From JBJKPP01 sp046706145 (lineage in GTDB: Bacteria > Bacteroidota > Ignavibacteria > Ignavibacteriales > Ignavibacteriaceae): a DNA stretch of 15,852 nt. Shown here in pieces: positions 1 through 6,827 of this stretch. Every line of letters starts with the position of its first letter. The first letter of the stretch is position 1. Made by a program: the position numbers and the translations under genes. The notes below the pieces were generated by a model. The model had not been told where the DNA came from, did no database searches, and saw nothing but the letters and a program-made list of their open reading frames with translations. The stretch spans positions 1 to 15,852 of the forward strand of contig JBJKPP010000237.1 of the NCBI GenBank assembly GCA_046706145.1, given 5' to 3'.

Positions 1-632
1 CATTCTTCCAGGTTTTCATCAAATTGTTCAATAAACCATTTAATTTTTTCTATAGCTTCAGGCTGAAAATCGTTTGCCACACCACCAATTCTTGTATAGC
101 TATTTGTAAACCTGGCACCGCAAACCGTATCCCAAATATCTAAAATTTTTTCTCTTTCTCTCAAAGTCCACAAGAAAATTGTCATCGCTCCCACATCCAT
201 AGAAAGTGCACCTATTGCTACCAAATGTGATGCAATTCTGGCCAATTCGGTAACAATCATCCTAATATATTGCGCTCTTGGCGGTGCTTCAATACCAGCT
301 AATTTTTCTACAGCCAAAACCCATGCAACATTATTTGCCATTGGCGAAAGATAATCCAACCTATCGGTGTGAGGGATGAATTCATAGTAGGACATGTTTT
401 CGGCCAGTTTTTCATAACCGCGGTGAAGATAACCAAGCTCGGGAATGCAGGCGATAATAGTCTCACCATCTAATCTAACCACAACCCTTAGCACACCATG
501 AGTGGCAGGATGTTGAGGACCCATATTTAAAATCATTTCGTTTTCGAGAGCATCCTCAACAGCAATGTCAGTGTCTTTTAATAATGCATCGTAAATCTTA
601 GGATGAACTTCTTCTTTCGACAATCTTTCCAT
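1..632 (-). CDS. nuoD: NADH-quinone oxidoreductase subunit D, N-terminal half (cut by window edge)
   Basis: The 49-kDa subunit of respiratory complex I lies in the peripheral arm and helps form the quinone-binding cavity next to the N2 iron-sulfur cluster. I translated the minus strand from the ATG at 632-630; the frame stays open to base 1, about 210 of roughly 400 residues. Family motifs are clear: GPQHPATHGVLR near residue 40, then ELGYLHRGYEKLAENMSYYE, HTDRLDYLSPMANN, and the run from VTELARIASHL to DVGAMT. The histidine of HPATHG and the tyrosine of the LHRGYEK-MSYYE region are positions linked to quinone binding in the family. The start is 3 bases after the nuoC stop, and AAGGAAG-like sequence at the nuoC end could be its ribosome binding site. 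It is separate from nuoC, not fused as in Escherichia coli. Identification is secure; only the 3' half is missing, beyond the window. Confidence 0.96.
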   Translation of the reverse strand, partial: MERLSKEEVHPKIYDALLKDTDIAVEDALENEMILNMGPQHPATHGVLRVVVRLDGETIIACIPELGYLHRGYEKLAENMSYYEFIPHTDRLDYLSPMANNVAWVLAVEKLAGIEAPPRAQYIRMIVTELARIASHLVAIGALSMDVGAMTIFLWTLREREKILDIWDTVCGARFTNSYTRIGGVANDFQPEAIEKIKWFIEQFDENLEE

Positions 633-635
633 ACT

Positions 636-1133
636 TTAGTCTTCTTCCTTTTTCGGTAAAGATAATGAACCGGGTATTCCCATCAGTGGAAAATCTTTTC
701 TCAATGGATAATGTTCAAATTCTTCGGGCATATACATTCTTCTCGGATCGGGATGATTATTAAATTTTATTCCATACATATCATAAACTTCTCTTTCCTG
801 CCAATTCGCAGTTTTCCAAACAGAAGTAACTGAGTCAATGCTGCAATCAGATTCATCAACATCAGCTTTAATACTAAGTCGTATTTTATTTTTCAAAGAA
901 AAAATATGATATACAACAGAAAATCTATCCTTCCTTTTTGCCCAATCAACTGCAGTAATATCTTCACACAACACAAACTCCATTTCCGGGTCGTGTTTTA
1001 AGAAATTACATACTTGTACAATATTTTCTTTGTTGAATTTAAAAGTGAGTTCGTTTCTAAATTCGGAAAGCTCAAAATTTAGGTTTGGAAAGTTATCTTT
1101 CAGTTTTTGCTGTATGAGTTCCTTAAATTCCAT
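636..1133 (-). CDS. nuoC: NADH-quinone oxidoreductase subunit C
   Basis: This is the 30-kDa subunit of the complex I peripheral arm. It binds subunit D and has no cofactor of its own. The 165-residue protein is the usual length for an unfused NuoC. The family signature lies in the C-terminal third: WQEREVYDMYGIKFNNHPD, followed by RRMYMPE and PLRKDFPL. The N-terminal half is more variable, as normal for the family. The ATG at 1133 is 11 bases after the nuoB stop, and the stop is 3 bases before the nuoD start, so the four nuo genes are clearly one transcript. The extreme C-terminus (KKEED) is charged and unremarkable. Confidence 0.96.
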   Translation of the reverse strand: MEFKELIQQKLKDNFPNLNFELSEFRNELTFKFNKENIVQVCNFLKHDPEMEFVLCEDITAVDWAKRKDRFSVVYHIFSLKNKIRLSIKADVDESDCSIDSVTSVWKTANWQEREVYDMYGIKFNNHPDPRRMYMPEEFEHYPLRKDFPLMGIPGSLSLPKKEED

Positions 1134-1144
1134 AAGTAGTTTTT

Positions 1145-1657
1145 CTATACAGCCTGTAATTCTTTAAGAGGTTTATCGCCAAAGTCCCGGGCCCGTGTTC
1201 TACTCACCTTTTCTTGTATCTGCAGCAAGGCATTTAATAGATTATCCGGACGGGGTGGACAGCCGGCAAGATAAACATCCACCGGTAAAAACTGGTCGAT
1301 TCCTTGAACAACCGGATACGAACGATACATCCCGCCGGACGATGTGCATGCGCCCATTGCTATAACCCATTTAGGCGACGGCATCTGGTCGTAAATTTTT
1401 CTAACAACGTGGGACATTTTATATGTAACCGTTCCTGCAACTATCATTAAATCACATTGACGCGGTGTAAATCTCATTACTTCGGAACCAAAACGTGCAA
1501 TATCATATTTGGGGTCGCCGGATGCCATCATCTCAATTGCACAACATGAAATTCCCATCGGCATAGGCCATACTGAATTTTTTCTAGCCCACGCAATTAT
1601 AGTATCTAATTGTGTAGTCAAAAATCCTTCTTTGGTCAACTTTGCTTCTAATCCCAT
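1145..1657 (-). CDS. nuoB: NADH-quinone oxidoreductase subunit B
   Basis: The 20-kDa (PSST) subunit of complex I holds cluster N2, the last iron-sulfur centre before quinone. The 170-residue protein shows all four expected ligands: the tandem Cys38-Cys39 in GISCCAIEMM, Cys104 in GACTSSGGMY and Cys133 in LAGCPPRPDNLL. VAGTVTYKM and the ARFGSEVMRFTPRQ segment are also typical. The ATG lies inside the end of nuoA (10-base overlap), with a purine-rich AAAGGCGG just upstream, which suggests translational coupling. Nothing is missing or odd. Confidence 0.97.
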   Translation of the reverse strand: MGLEAKLTKEGFLTTQLDTIIAWARKNSVWPMPMGISCCAIEMMASGDPKYDIARFGSEVMRFTPRQCDLMIVAGTVTYKMSHVVRKIYDQMPSPKWVIAMGACTSSGGMYRSYPVVQGIDQFLPVDVYLAGCPPRPDNLLNALLQIQEKVSRTRARDFGDKPLKELQAV

Positions 1658-2016
1658 TTAAACCCGCCTTTCTTATACGCATATAAATACCCCAATTCTA
1701 ACACCACCAAAAATATTAACATAGAGATAAATGCCGAAGTTCCATATTGGGCGAATAATTTTTTAAACTGAACCGCCCATGGATAAACAAAAATTACTTC
1801 CAAATCAAAAATGATAAACAACATTGCAACAAGATAGTATTTTACAGAGATGCGGTCTTTGGTAGTTCCAACCGGGGCCATTCCGCTTTCATAAGTGGAT
1901 AGTTTATCCTTGTTTGGTCGCTTGGGTCCAATTATCTCCGAAGAAAAAACAGTTCCAAGCGCAAAAACTATTGCAACTACAAAGACAATGAAAATCGGGA
2001 TATATTGTTCTATCAT
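1648..2016 (-). CDS. nuoA: NADH-quinone oxidoreductase subunit A
   Basis: This small membrane subunit of complex I sits at the junction of the membrane and peripheral arms. The 122-residue protein has three predicted membrane helices: about residues 7-26, 62-82 (after the conserved loop) and 93-112. The loop and second helix carry the family signature YESGMAPVGTTKDRISVKYY and then FIIFDLEVIFVYPWA, including the acidic pair in FDLEV. It is the first gene of the nuo operon here. Its ATG is preceded only by AT-rich sequence with no strong Shine-Dalgarno, as is common in the FCB group, and about 25 bases upstream lies a good promoter candidate (2041-2069). Confidence 0.96.
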   Translation of the reverse strand: MIEQYIPIFIVFVVAIVFALGTVFSSEIIGPKRPNKDKLSTYESGMAPVGTTKDRISVKYYLVAMLFIIFDLEVIFVYPWAVQFKKLFAQYGTSAFISMLIFLVVLELGYLYAYKKGGFKWD

Positions 2017-2040
2017 TCTTAATTTTTAATTTAATCTTTA

Positions 2041-2069
2041 AAATTATCCAAAAATGGACATATTGTCAA
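2041..2069 (-). promoter_or_regulatory. Candidate promoter of the nuo operon
   Basis: Read on the minus strand, TTGACA (2069-2064) is followed by 17 bases and TAATTT (2046-2041). In Bacteroidetes terms this is TTG, 20 bases, then TAATTTTA, which matches seven of eight positions of TAnnTTTG if the last base is allowed to differ. Transcription would start near 2034, leaving a leader of about 18 bases before the nuoA ATG. The same TTG-N20-TAnnTTT spacing recurs before mdh and rplU, which supports it. Confidence 0.45.
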
Positions 2070-2137
2070 TTTAAACTATGAGCGATGCCTCATGTACAGC
2101 TAAATTATTTTACACTTTAAGATTGCGGCAAAACTAC

Positions 2138-2349
2138 TTAATTTTGCTTTGAAACAAAAGCAGAATCAACCGGGGTATTTGTGGTAACTGTTTTTTCGAA
2201 TATTGTTTTTGATCCGGTATCGTCTTTTACTAATATTAAATTCAAAAACTGTGATTTCTTTCAAGTTGCCGTAAAGAACTCTAAAGATAGTTTCAGATTG
2301 TGATGTCGCATAAGAGATGATGGTATTTGGCCCCGATGGTTGGAGATTA
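2138..2349 (-). pseudogene. Frameshifted 3' remnant of an unidentified gene
   Basis: The gap between nuoA and the outer-membrane gene is not random AT-rich spacer. On the minus strand one frame from about 2349 reads a protein-like segment containing ISYATSQSETIFRVLYGNL. From about 2260 it continues better in the +1 frame as FLNLILVKDDTGSKTIFEKT, and it ends at a TAA at 2140-2138 after SAFVSKQN. In the second frame a TGA lies at 2263-2261, so the switch falls at about 2235-2262, probably at the AAAGAAA run. A stop just upstream in the first frame shows the 5' part is gone. The two joined pieces give a plausible C-terminal tail of about 65 residues, but I do not recognise the family. It could be chance coding potential, so confidence is modest. 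Confidence 0.35.
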
Positions 2350-2374
2350 TATTAAATATTGAAAACACTCTTTG

Positions 2375-4318
2375 ATGATTTTCTATATAAAAAAGAAGAA
2401 TACAATTTTTTACACAGCCTCGATTTTCTTCTTTTTTACATTAATTGCACATTCACAAACCACTGAATCAGACAGCCTGGAATTTTTTAATCTAAATGCT
2501 CCACTAAACATGCTAACCCTGGATTTTAACAAACAATTAAGCACTTACTCGCTTAACGGAAGATTAAATATAAAGGATTTGTTCAACAACACCTTAGTAA
2601 AACTGGATGAAAATTATAATTCATCCTTCATAAAATCTGCCAACAGCAGTGTGAGTGATCAGCACTATTTTGATTTGTCATCTGCCTATAATTTTTCTGA
2701 TGACTATACGGTGGGATTAATGGTAAACAATAAAATTTTGTCCGACAGCAGACAGATTGAGATAAATCAAGCTTCAGAATCAAGCGTTATCATTTATAAT
2801 ACTTCAAAACCATATAATAAAGTTTATTTGTCACCTTTTGCGGGATATACAAACAACAGGCAAATAGGGGTAAATAATTATGGAGCAGTGTACGGCATTG
2901 AAGGAGTTATTGACAGTTTACCGCTTTCAGGGTTCAATCTTATTTCAAATCTAAAATATAAAAATGAAGATATTATGCCTAGAAGAGATTGGGGCAGGCT
3001 TTTTGATGTTTCATTTGTCAACAGTTCAAGCAATCTAATTTCGAATCTCTTAAACCTTTATTATGAACAAAACAGAAATGATTTTTATTATAAGGCTGAC
3101 CAATACACGGCTAATTTATTTAACATTATCAATAATATTCAAAGTAGAATCGAAACTATATATAATTTGGCCGACAATCTTCACTATGGAAACTTTATGG
3201 ACATTTTCTCATTAGATGCCTCTGGAAATATAAATCTCAGAGAAATAGACAACAATACCCGTTATCGATCGGCTGATTTAATAAAACAAATTGGGTATGA
3301 CCCAAAATCAATTTTTGATACTAGAATTGACGAATTAAAAATAGAATTTCAAAGTGGATTAGGTTACAGTTCGGATGTCTTCAACGGAAGCTTAAGATTT
3401 GGCTATTCGGAACGGGATGAGAAACATGTAACAAAGAATTATCCCGGCGTACCGGATATTTATTACGAACAAAGATCAGACCTGGAAAATCAGAACAACA
3501 ATAATGCAACAAGACTTTCAGCTATCCTAGCAGGTAATTTCCTCTTTTCAAAAAAAGACTATCTCAGCTTCAGTTTCTATCAAAATAAGTTAAGATATGA
3601 CACCCCAAGTAATGAAAATTTTGATGACAGAGACGAAGTATTGTCGATAATGAAGCTGAAATACAATAGATTGCTCAGTCCATTCTTCAGCGTTTATGTT
3701 TCTGCAGAAGGAACAATAGATCATCTCGTTTATATTTATTCACAAATGAGTTCCAACAATAATATAAATCGAATTATAAAACTATCTTCAGGCAGTAATT
3801 ATATGGGGAAAAATGTTTATTCTTCAAACTATTTCGATGTATCTGCTAATTATACTGTTTATGACTTTGAAGACATCAATCCCAACATAAAGAGCTATTC
3901 CTTCAGGCAATACACAGCAACCGATTCCACAATAATAAAAATAAATAATGACCTTGGATTAAAACATTATGGCTATATAAAATTGTCGGAACAGGGAGAT
4001 TTACAGTGGGCTGCTTTTTCAACCACCCCGAATCGTTATTTACAGGAAATTTACACTGACCCGGAACTAGTCTATAATTATTATATAATCCAAACTGGTT
4101 TGGGATTACGATTTTACTCCATTAAAACTTATTCTTATCAAGGCAAGACTAAAATTCTTCAGTCAACTTACAACAGTATTGGCCCTTCTGCCGAGCTGAA
4201 TTTCGATTTAAATAATCTTGATATTAAGATTTCCGGATGGTACGAGTATATCAAAATCGATAGTAATCCCTTAAAACAACAAGCCAGCCTTTTTTTTCAT
4301 ATGACTTGGAAATTTTAA
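2375..4318 (+). CDS. Predicted outer-membrane beta-barrel protein, family not recognised
   Basis: I do not recognise a named family. The 647-residue product (from ATG 2375; a TTG at 2372 is in frame directly before it) begins with a clear signal peptide: a lysine-rich start (YIKKKN), a strongly hydrophobic stretch (SIFFFFTLIAH) and a likely cleavage after AHS at about residue 27. The rest is rich in Asn, Ser, Tyr and Phe and is built from alternating polar/hydrophobic strands separated by turns such as SDDYT, NNRQ and SNENFDD. The last residues, ASLFFHMTWKF, end in the terminal phenylalanine typical of outer-membrane barrels. Together these suggest a large barrel, perhaps of 20 or more strands. 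I see no carboxypeptidase-like plug domain or TonB box. It lies 79 bases before the RsbW-like gene on the same strand, so the two may be co-transcribed. Transport substrate or role is unknown. Confidence 0.8.
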   Translation: MIFYIKKKNTIFYTASIFFFFTLIAHSQTTESDSLEFFNLNAPLNMLTLDFNKQLSTYSLNGRLNIKDLFNNTLVKLDENYNSSFIKSANSSVSDQHYFDLSSAYNFSDDYTVGLMVNNKILSDSRQIEINQASESSVIIYNTSKPYNKVYLSPFAGYTNNRQIGVNNYGAVYGIEGVIDSLPLSGFNLISNLKYKNEDIMPRRDWGRLFDVSFVNSSSNLISNLLNLYYEQNRNDFYYKADQYTANLFNIINNIQSRIETIYNLADNLHYGNFMDIFSLDASGNINLREIDNNTRYRSADLIKQIGYDPKSIFDTRIDELKIEFQSGLGYSSDVFNGSLRFGYSERDEKHVTKNYPGVPDIYYEQRSDLENQNNNNATRLSAILAGNFLFSKKDYLSFSFYQNKLRYDTPSNENFDDRDEVLSIMKLKYNRLLSPFFSVYVSAEGTIDHLVYIYSQMSSNNNINRIIKLSSGSNYMGKNVYSSNYFDVSANYTVYDFEDINPNIKSYSFRQYTATDSTIIKINNDLGLKHYGYIKLSEQGDLQWAAFSTTPNRYLQEIYTDPELVYNYYIIQTGLGLRFYSIKTYSYQGKTKILQSTYNSIGPSAELNFDLNNLDIKISGWYEYIKIDSNPLKQQASLFFHMTWKF

Positions 4319-4397
4319 GGTTTAACAATCATAATGAAGGTTGAATTCTATATAATTTTTATTATTTTTCCAATTACAACTTATTAACGGAAAAAAT

Positions 4398-4808
4398 TTG
4401 CCATTAGAACACTATTCCTTAGAAATCGAAAGTGATCCTAATAAGCTAATTATTGTTGAAGAATTTGTAAATTATTTTGCAAAAGACATTGGATTAGATG
4501 ACGATAAGTTGAACGCCCTTCTGCTTGCAATTACCGAAGCTACCACAAATGCCATCATACACGGAAATAAATCAGATATAAATAAGAATGTTAATATCAA
4601 TGTTGATGTACTAAAAGATAAACTTGTAATTAAAGTGAAAGACGAAGGTGCAGGTTTCGACGTTTCTAAAGTACCTGACCCAACCGAACCGGAAAACCTT
4701 CTAAAAGACAGCGGACGCGGGATCTATTTAATGAAAGTTTATATGCACGATATTAAATATAACGTTACTCCCACCGGTACTGAAACAATTCTTGAAATGG
4801 AAATCTGA
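4398..4808 (+). CDS. RsbW-like ATP-binding protein (anti-sigma factor/serine kinase type GHKL domain)
   Basis: This is a stand-alone GHKL ATPase domain of the anti-sigma factor serine-kinase type (HATPase_c_2). Such proteins bind a sigma factor or phosphorylate an STAS-domain antagonist in partner-switching systems. The 136-residue protein has the N box E47-A-T-T-N51-A-I-I-H-G-N, where Asn51 would bind Mg-ATP and Glu47 is the usual catalytic base. It also has the G1 box D82-E-G-A-G-F and the G2 region S105-G-R-G-I-Y-L-M-K. The only usable start is TTG at 4398: no ATG or GTG lies between it and the in-frame TAA at 4353-4355, and GGAAAA a few bases upstream is a weak binding site. No STAS antagonist, PP2C phosphatase or sigma factor gene is adjacent, so the partner must be elsewhere. 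RsbW itself is not proven. Confidence 0.88.
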   Translation: MPLEHYSLEIESDPNKLIIVEEFVNYFAKDIGLDDDKLNALLLAITEATTNAIIHGNKSDINKNVNINVDVLKDKLVIKVKDEGAGFDVSKVPDPTEPENLLKDSGRGIYLMKVYMHDIKYNVTPTGTETILEMEI

Positions 4809-4929
4809 CCTGTTAAACTTGCTATTTTTTTTAAAATCTATATGTTCGCTTCGCTTTTTTTATGAATTCTATATGAATTTTGAAAAAAACTTAATGTGTA
4901 TATGAGACCATGCAACTCGCTTACTCACA

Positions 4930-4980
4930 GGCAGACCACCGTCTTTACATTGTCGTAAAGACGTTCCTTTGGAACGTCTC
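4930..4980. repeat. Compact palindromic element: two overlapping hairpins
   Basis: Two perfect 9-bp stems share five bases. The first pairs 4940-4948 (CGTCTTTAC) with 4955-4963 across a 6-base loop. The second pairs 4959-4967 (AGACGTTCC) with 4971-4979 across a 3-base TTT loop. Because 4959-4963 belongs to both, only one stem can form at a time. The element begins near a GGCAGAC motif (4930-4936) that recurs at 6199 and 9641. From memory, palindromes built on GACGTTCC/GGAACGTC are common as dispersed intergenic repeats in Bacteroidetes and cyanobacteria. No T-tract follows either stem, so a simple terminator is less likely. Confidence 0.55.
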
Positions 4981-5100
4981 AAAAAACTACCATCTCATGG
5001 CATCCTACTCTAAAGAAAATATATTATCAAATTAGTTCGATATTTTTATAAAAAAAATAAAATCTAACGACCGAAAATTACACCTCATAGGTCACATTGC

Positions 5101-5132
5101 TTTGAAAAATGCAACTAACGTAGTTATCTTAG
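5101..5132 (+). promoter_or_regulatory. Candidate promoter of mdh
   Basis: TTTG at 5101-5104 is followed by exactly 20 bases and TATCTTAG at 5125-5132. This matches the Bacteroidetes TTTG-N19-21-TAnnTTTG pattern except for one base in the downstream element. Transcription would start near 5139 and give a leader of about 36 bases that includes the GGGAG ribosome binding site of mdh. A perfect 12-bp palindrome, GTAATTAATTAC (5138-5149), falls on the predicted start point and could be an operator. The inverted pair AACTAA/TTAGTT (5113-5118 and 5129-5134) overlaps the promoter itself. The rest of the 366-base gap before mdh shows only AT-rich sequence apart from the hairpin element at 4930-4980. 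Confidence 0.4.
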
Positions 5133-5174
5133 TTAATGTAATTAATTACTACAAGACATTTCGGGAGAAAAACA

Positions 5175-6140
5175 ATGGCTAGGAAAAAAATTGCGCTAAT
5201 TGGCGGGGGACAAATTGGCGGCGTGTTAACTCAACTTATTGCAACAAGAAATCTTGGCGATGTTGTACTTTTTGATATAGTAGAAGATATGCCTCAAGGA
5301 AAATGCTTGGATATTGGTGAAGCTGCCAGAGTGGATAGATTTGATGCTAATGTTATCGGCACAAACGATTATGCAGACTTGAAGGGTTCAGATTTGGTAA
5401 TCATAACAGCAGGGTTACCAAGAAAACCTGGGATGAGCAGAGACGATCTTCTTACTACAAACGCCAAAATAATGAGAAGTGTCGCAGAAAACGTTAAGCA
5501 ACATGCACCCAATTCCATCGTAATCATAATTTCAAATCCGCTTGACGCTATGGTTACTTTGTTCAAAAAAGTAAGCGGCTTTCCTTCAAAAAGAGTGTTG
5601 GGACAAGCAGGTATTCTTGATTCATCCCGCTTCTCAACTTTTATTGCTTGGGAACTTGGAGTATCCGTAAAGGATGTGAATGCTATGGTTCTTGGCGGAC
5701 ACGGAGACACTATGGTGCCGATTATTAGATATGCAAATGTCAACGGAATTCCTGTTATGGAACTGCTGGAAAAGAAATATAAAGACAAAGTTAAAGCCGA
5801 AGAAATAATGACTGCGATGGTTGAACGAACTAAGAAAGCGGGCGGAGAAGTTGTAAAGCTTCTAAAAACAGGTTCAGCTTTTTATTCCCCTGCGTCTGCT
5901 GCTACCGCTATGGCCGAAGCAATATTAAGAGACGAAAAAAGAGTTCTTCCTGTTTGTGCATACCTCGAAGGTGAATTCGGAGTTAATGGCTACTATGTTG
6001 GTGTTCCTGCAGTTTTAGGCTCGGACGGAGTCGAAAAAATTGTAGAATTTGAACTAGACGGGGTAGAAAAAGCGGCTTTCGATAAATCTGCTAGTGCCGT
6101 TAAGACTCTAGTTGCGGATATGGAAAGACTTGGATTGTAG
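5175..6140 (+). CDS. mdh: Malate dehydrogenase (NAD-dependent, LDH-like type)
   Basis: The enzyme interconverts malate and oxaloacetate with NAD in the TCA cycle, in the cytoplasm. The 321-residue protein is the usual length of the LDH-like MDH type. The Rossmann motif G10-G-G-Q-I-G15 and Asp34 (NAD ribose binding) are present. The substrate loop is G80-LPRKPGMSR89: Arg83 at the specificity position marks malate rather than lactate dehydrogenase, and Arg89 binds substrate. Asn121 (ISNPLD), Asp149 and Arg152 (ILDSSRF) and the catalytic His176 (GGHGDTMVP) complete the active site. The ATG follows a good GGGAG ribosome binding site at 8-9 bases. The gene stands alone with its own promoter and a hairpin after it. 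I see nothing unusual in it. Confidence 0.97.
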   Translation: MARKKIALIGGGQIGGVLTQLIATRNLGDVVLFDIVEDMPQGKCLDIGEAARVDRFDANVIGTNDYADLKGSDLVIITAGLPRKPGMSRDDLLTTNAKIMRSVAENVKQHAPNSIVIIISNPLDAMVTLFKKVSGFPSKRVLGQAGILDSSRFSTFIAWELGVSVKDVNAMVLGGHGDTMVPIIRYANVNGIPVMELLEKKYKDKVKAEEIMTAMVERTKKAGGEVVKLLKTGSAFYSPASAATAMAEAILRDEKRVLPVCAYLEGEFGVNGYYVGVPAVLGSDGVEKIVEFELDGVEKAAFDKSASAVKTLVADMERLGL

Positions 6141-6151
6141 AGTTTAGATCT

Positions 6152-6181
6152 AGGAGCAAGTTCTATTTTGAGCTTGCTCTT
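6152..6181. terminator. Hairpin between convergent mdh and rpmA, possible bidirectional terminator
   Basis: GAGCAAG at 6154-6160 pairs perfectly with CTTGCTC at 6173-6179. One G-T pair and one A-T pair extend the stem to 9 bp, with a 12-base loop. It lies 12 bases after the mdh stop and 41 bases beyond the rpmA stop, where two convergent transcripts must end. Neither side carries a strong T-tract, so an intrinsic terminator is only a reasonable guess. Confidence 0.4.
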
Positions 6182-6188
6182 GGATTTA

Positions 6189-6206
6189 CCTGCCAATAGG
6201 CAGACT
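6189..6206. repeat. Short GC-rich palindrome of the CTGCC/GGCAG type
   Basis: CTGCC (6190-6194) and GGCAG (6199-6203) form a small inverted repeat around AATA, in otherwise AT-rich intergenic sequence. The run from CCTG to GGCAGACT resembles a stretch inside the 3' end of dxs (9629-9650), and GGCAGAC also occurs at 4930-4936. This suggests a small dispersed repeat family, seen here only three times and with low length, so it remains tentative. Confidence 0.35.
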
Positions 6207-6221
6207 TAAACTTTTTCTCTT

Positions 6222-6476
6222 TTAGGAAGGATAAACCGAGACAAATTTTCTATTGCCTCTTTTTACTTCAAATTTTACTACACCTTCTGCGACAGCAAAT
6301 AAAGTATCGTCGCTACCCTTTTTTACGTTATTTCCTGGATGAAATTTTGTACCTTTTTGTCTCACTAAAATGTTGCCGGCAAGAACCTTTTCTCCACCGA
6401 ATCTTTTAACACCAAGTCTTTGAGAATTACTATCTCTTCCGTTTCTCGAAGAACCTTGACCTTTTTTATGAGCCAT
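6222..6476 (-). CDS. rpmA: 50S ribosomal protein L27
   Basis: L27 is part of the large ribosomal subunit, and its flexible N-terminus reaches the peptidyl-transferase centre. The 84-residue protein starts MAHKKGQGSSRNGRDSNSQRLG, the standard signature, with no N-terminal cleavage extension of the kind found in Firmicutes. It continues GNILVRQKGTKFHPGNNV and DDTLFA as expected. The ATG is 12 bases after rplU and follows a strong AAGGGAG ribosome binding site that overlaps the rplU stop. It is the second gene of the rplU-rpmA pair, convergent with mdh. Confidence 0.98.
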   Translation of the reverse strand: MAHKKGQGSSRNGRDSNSQRLGVKRFGGEKVLAGNILVRQKGTKFHPGNNVKKGSDDTLFAVAEGVVKFEVKRGNRKFVSVYPS

Positions 6477-6488
6477 TGTTAAACTCCC

Positions 6489-6797
6489 TTAACCAATTTT
6501 TGTTATTTCAATTCTTGTTAATTGCTGCCTGTGTCCCCTTTTTTTCTGATAACCGGTTCTACGTTTCTTTTTGAAGACCAGCACAGTATCATCTTTGGTA
6601 TGTTCTAAAACCTTAGCTTTCACCTTCAAACCGTCAATAGTTGGAGCACCGACTTTTGTTTCTTTTTCATCTCCTAAAACAAAAACTTTGTCAAAAGTAA
6701 TTTGAGAATTTGGCTTTTTATCTAATTTGGGAACATAATATTTCCCATTTTCAAAGACTTTAAACTGCTGGCCGTTAATATCAACAACAGCAAACAT
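6489..6797 (-). CDS. rplU: 50S ribosomal protein L21
   Basis: L21 is a large-subunit ribosomal protein that binds 23S rRNA. The 102-residue product has the classical N-terminus MFAVVDINGQQFKV, the YYVPKL motif, and the C-terminal basic RNA-binding segment KKRRTGYQKKRGHRQQLTRIEI. An SD-like GAGG precedes the ATG by 7-8 bases. A promoter candidate lies 31-61 bases upstream (6828-6858), so the pair can be transcribed independently of the phoR operon, though read-through across the 82-base gap is possible. Confidence 0.98.
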   Translation of the reverse strand: MFAVVDINGQQFKVFENGKYYVPKLDKKPNSQITFDKVFVLGDEKETKVGAPTIDGLKVKAKVLEHTKDDTVLVFKKKRRTGYQKKRGHRQQLTRIEITKIG

Positions 6798-6827
6798 TTT
6801 TTACCTCGTTCTGATGAATTTAGCTTG

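Noticed and set aside
1240..1270. GC-rich GGACGGGGTGGACAGCC stretch as another palindromic repeat copy
   Set aside because: It encodes the invariant CPPRPDN motif of NuoB, which explains the local composition.
2372..2374. TTG start for the outer-membrane protein gene
   Set aside because: An ATG follows directly at 2375 and gives a normal signal peptide, so the ATG is preferred.
4834..4880. Repeated TCTATATG motifs after the RsbW-like gene
   Set aside because: They are two short AT-rich copies without regular spacing, easily due to chance.
4809..5174. A hidden small gene, riboswitch or toxin-antitoxin in the gap before mdh
   Set aside because: No frame gives a protein-like sequence with a start and ribosome binding site, and I see no known riboswitch core. 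Only the hairpin element and a promoter candidate are supported.
5369..5788. Long minus-strand open frame inside mdh
   Set aside because: It is the antisense of a fully conserved malate dehydrogenase, has no recognisable motif, and arises from codon bias.
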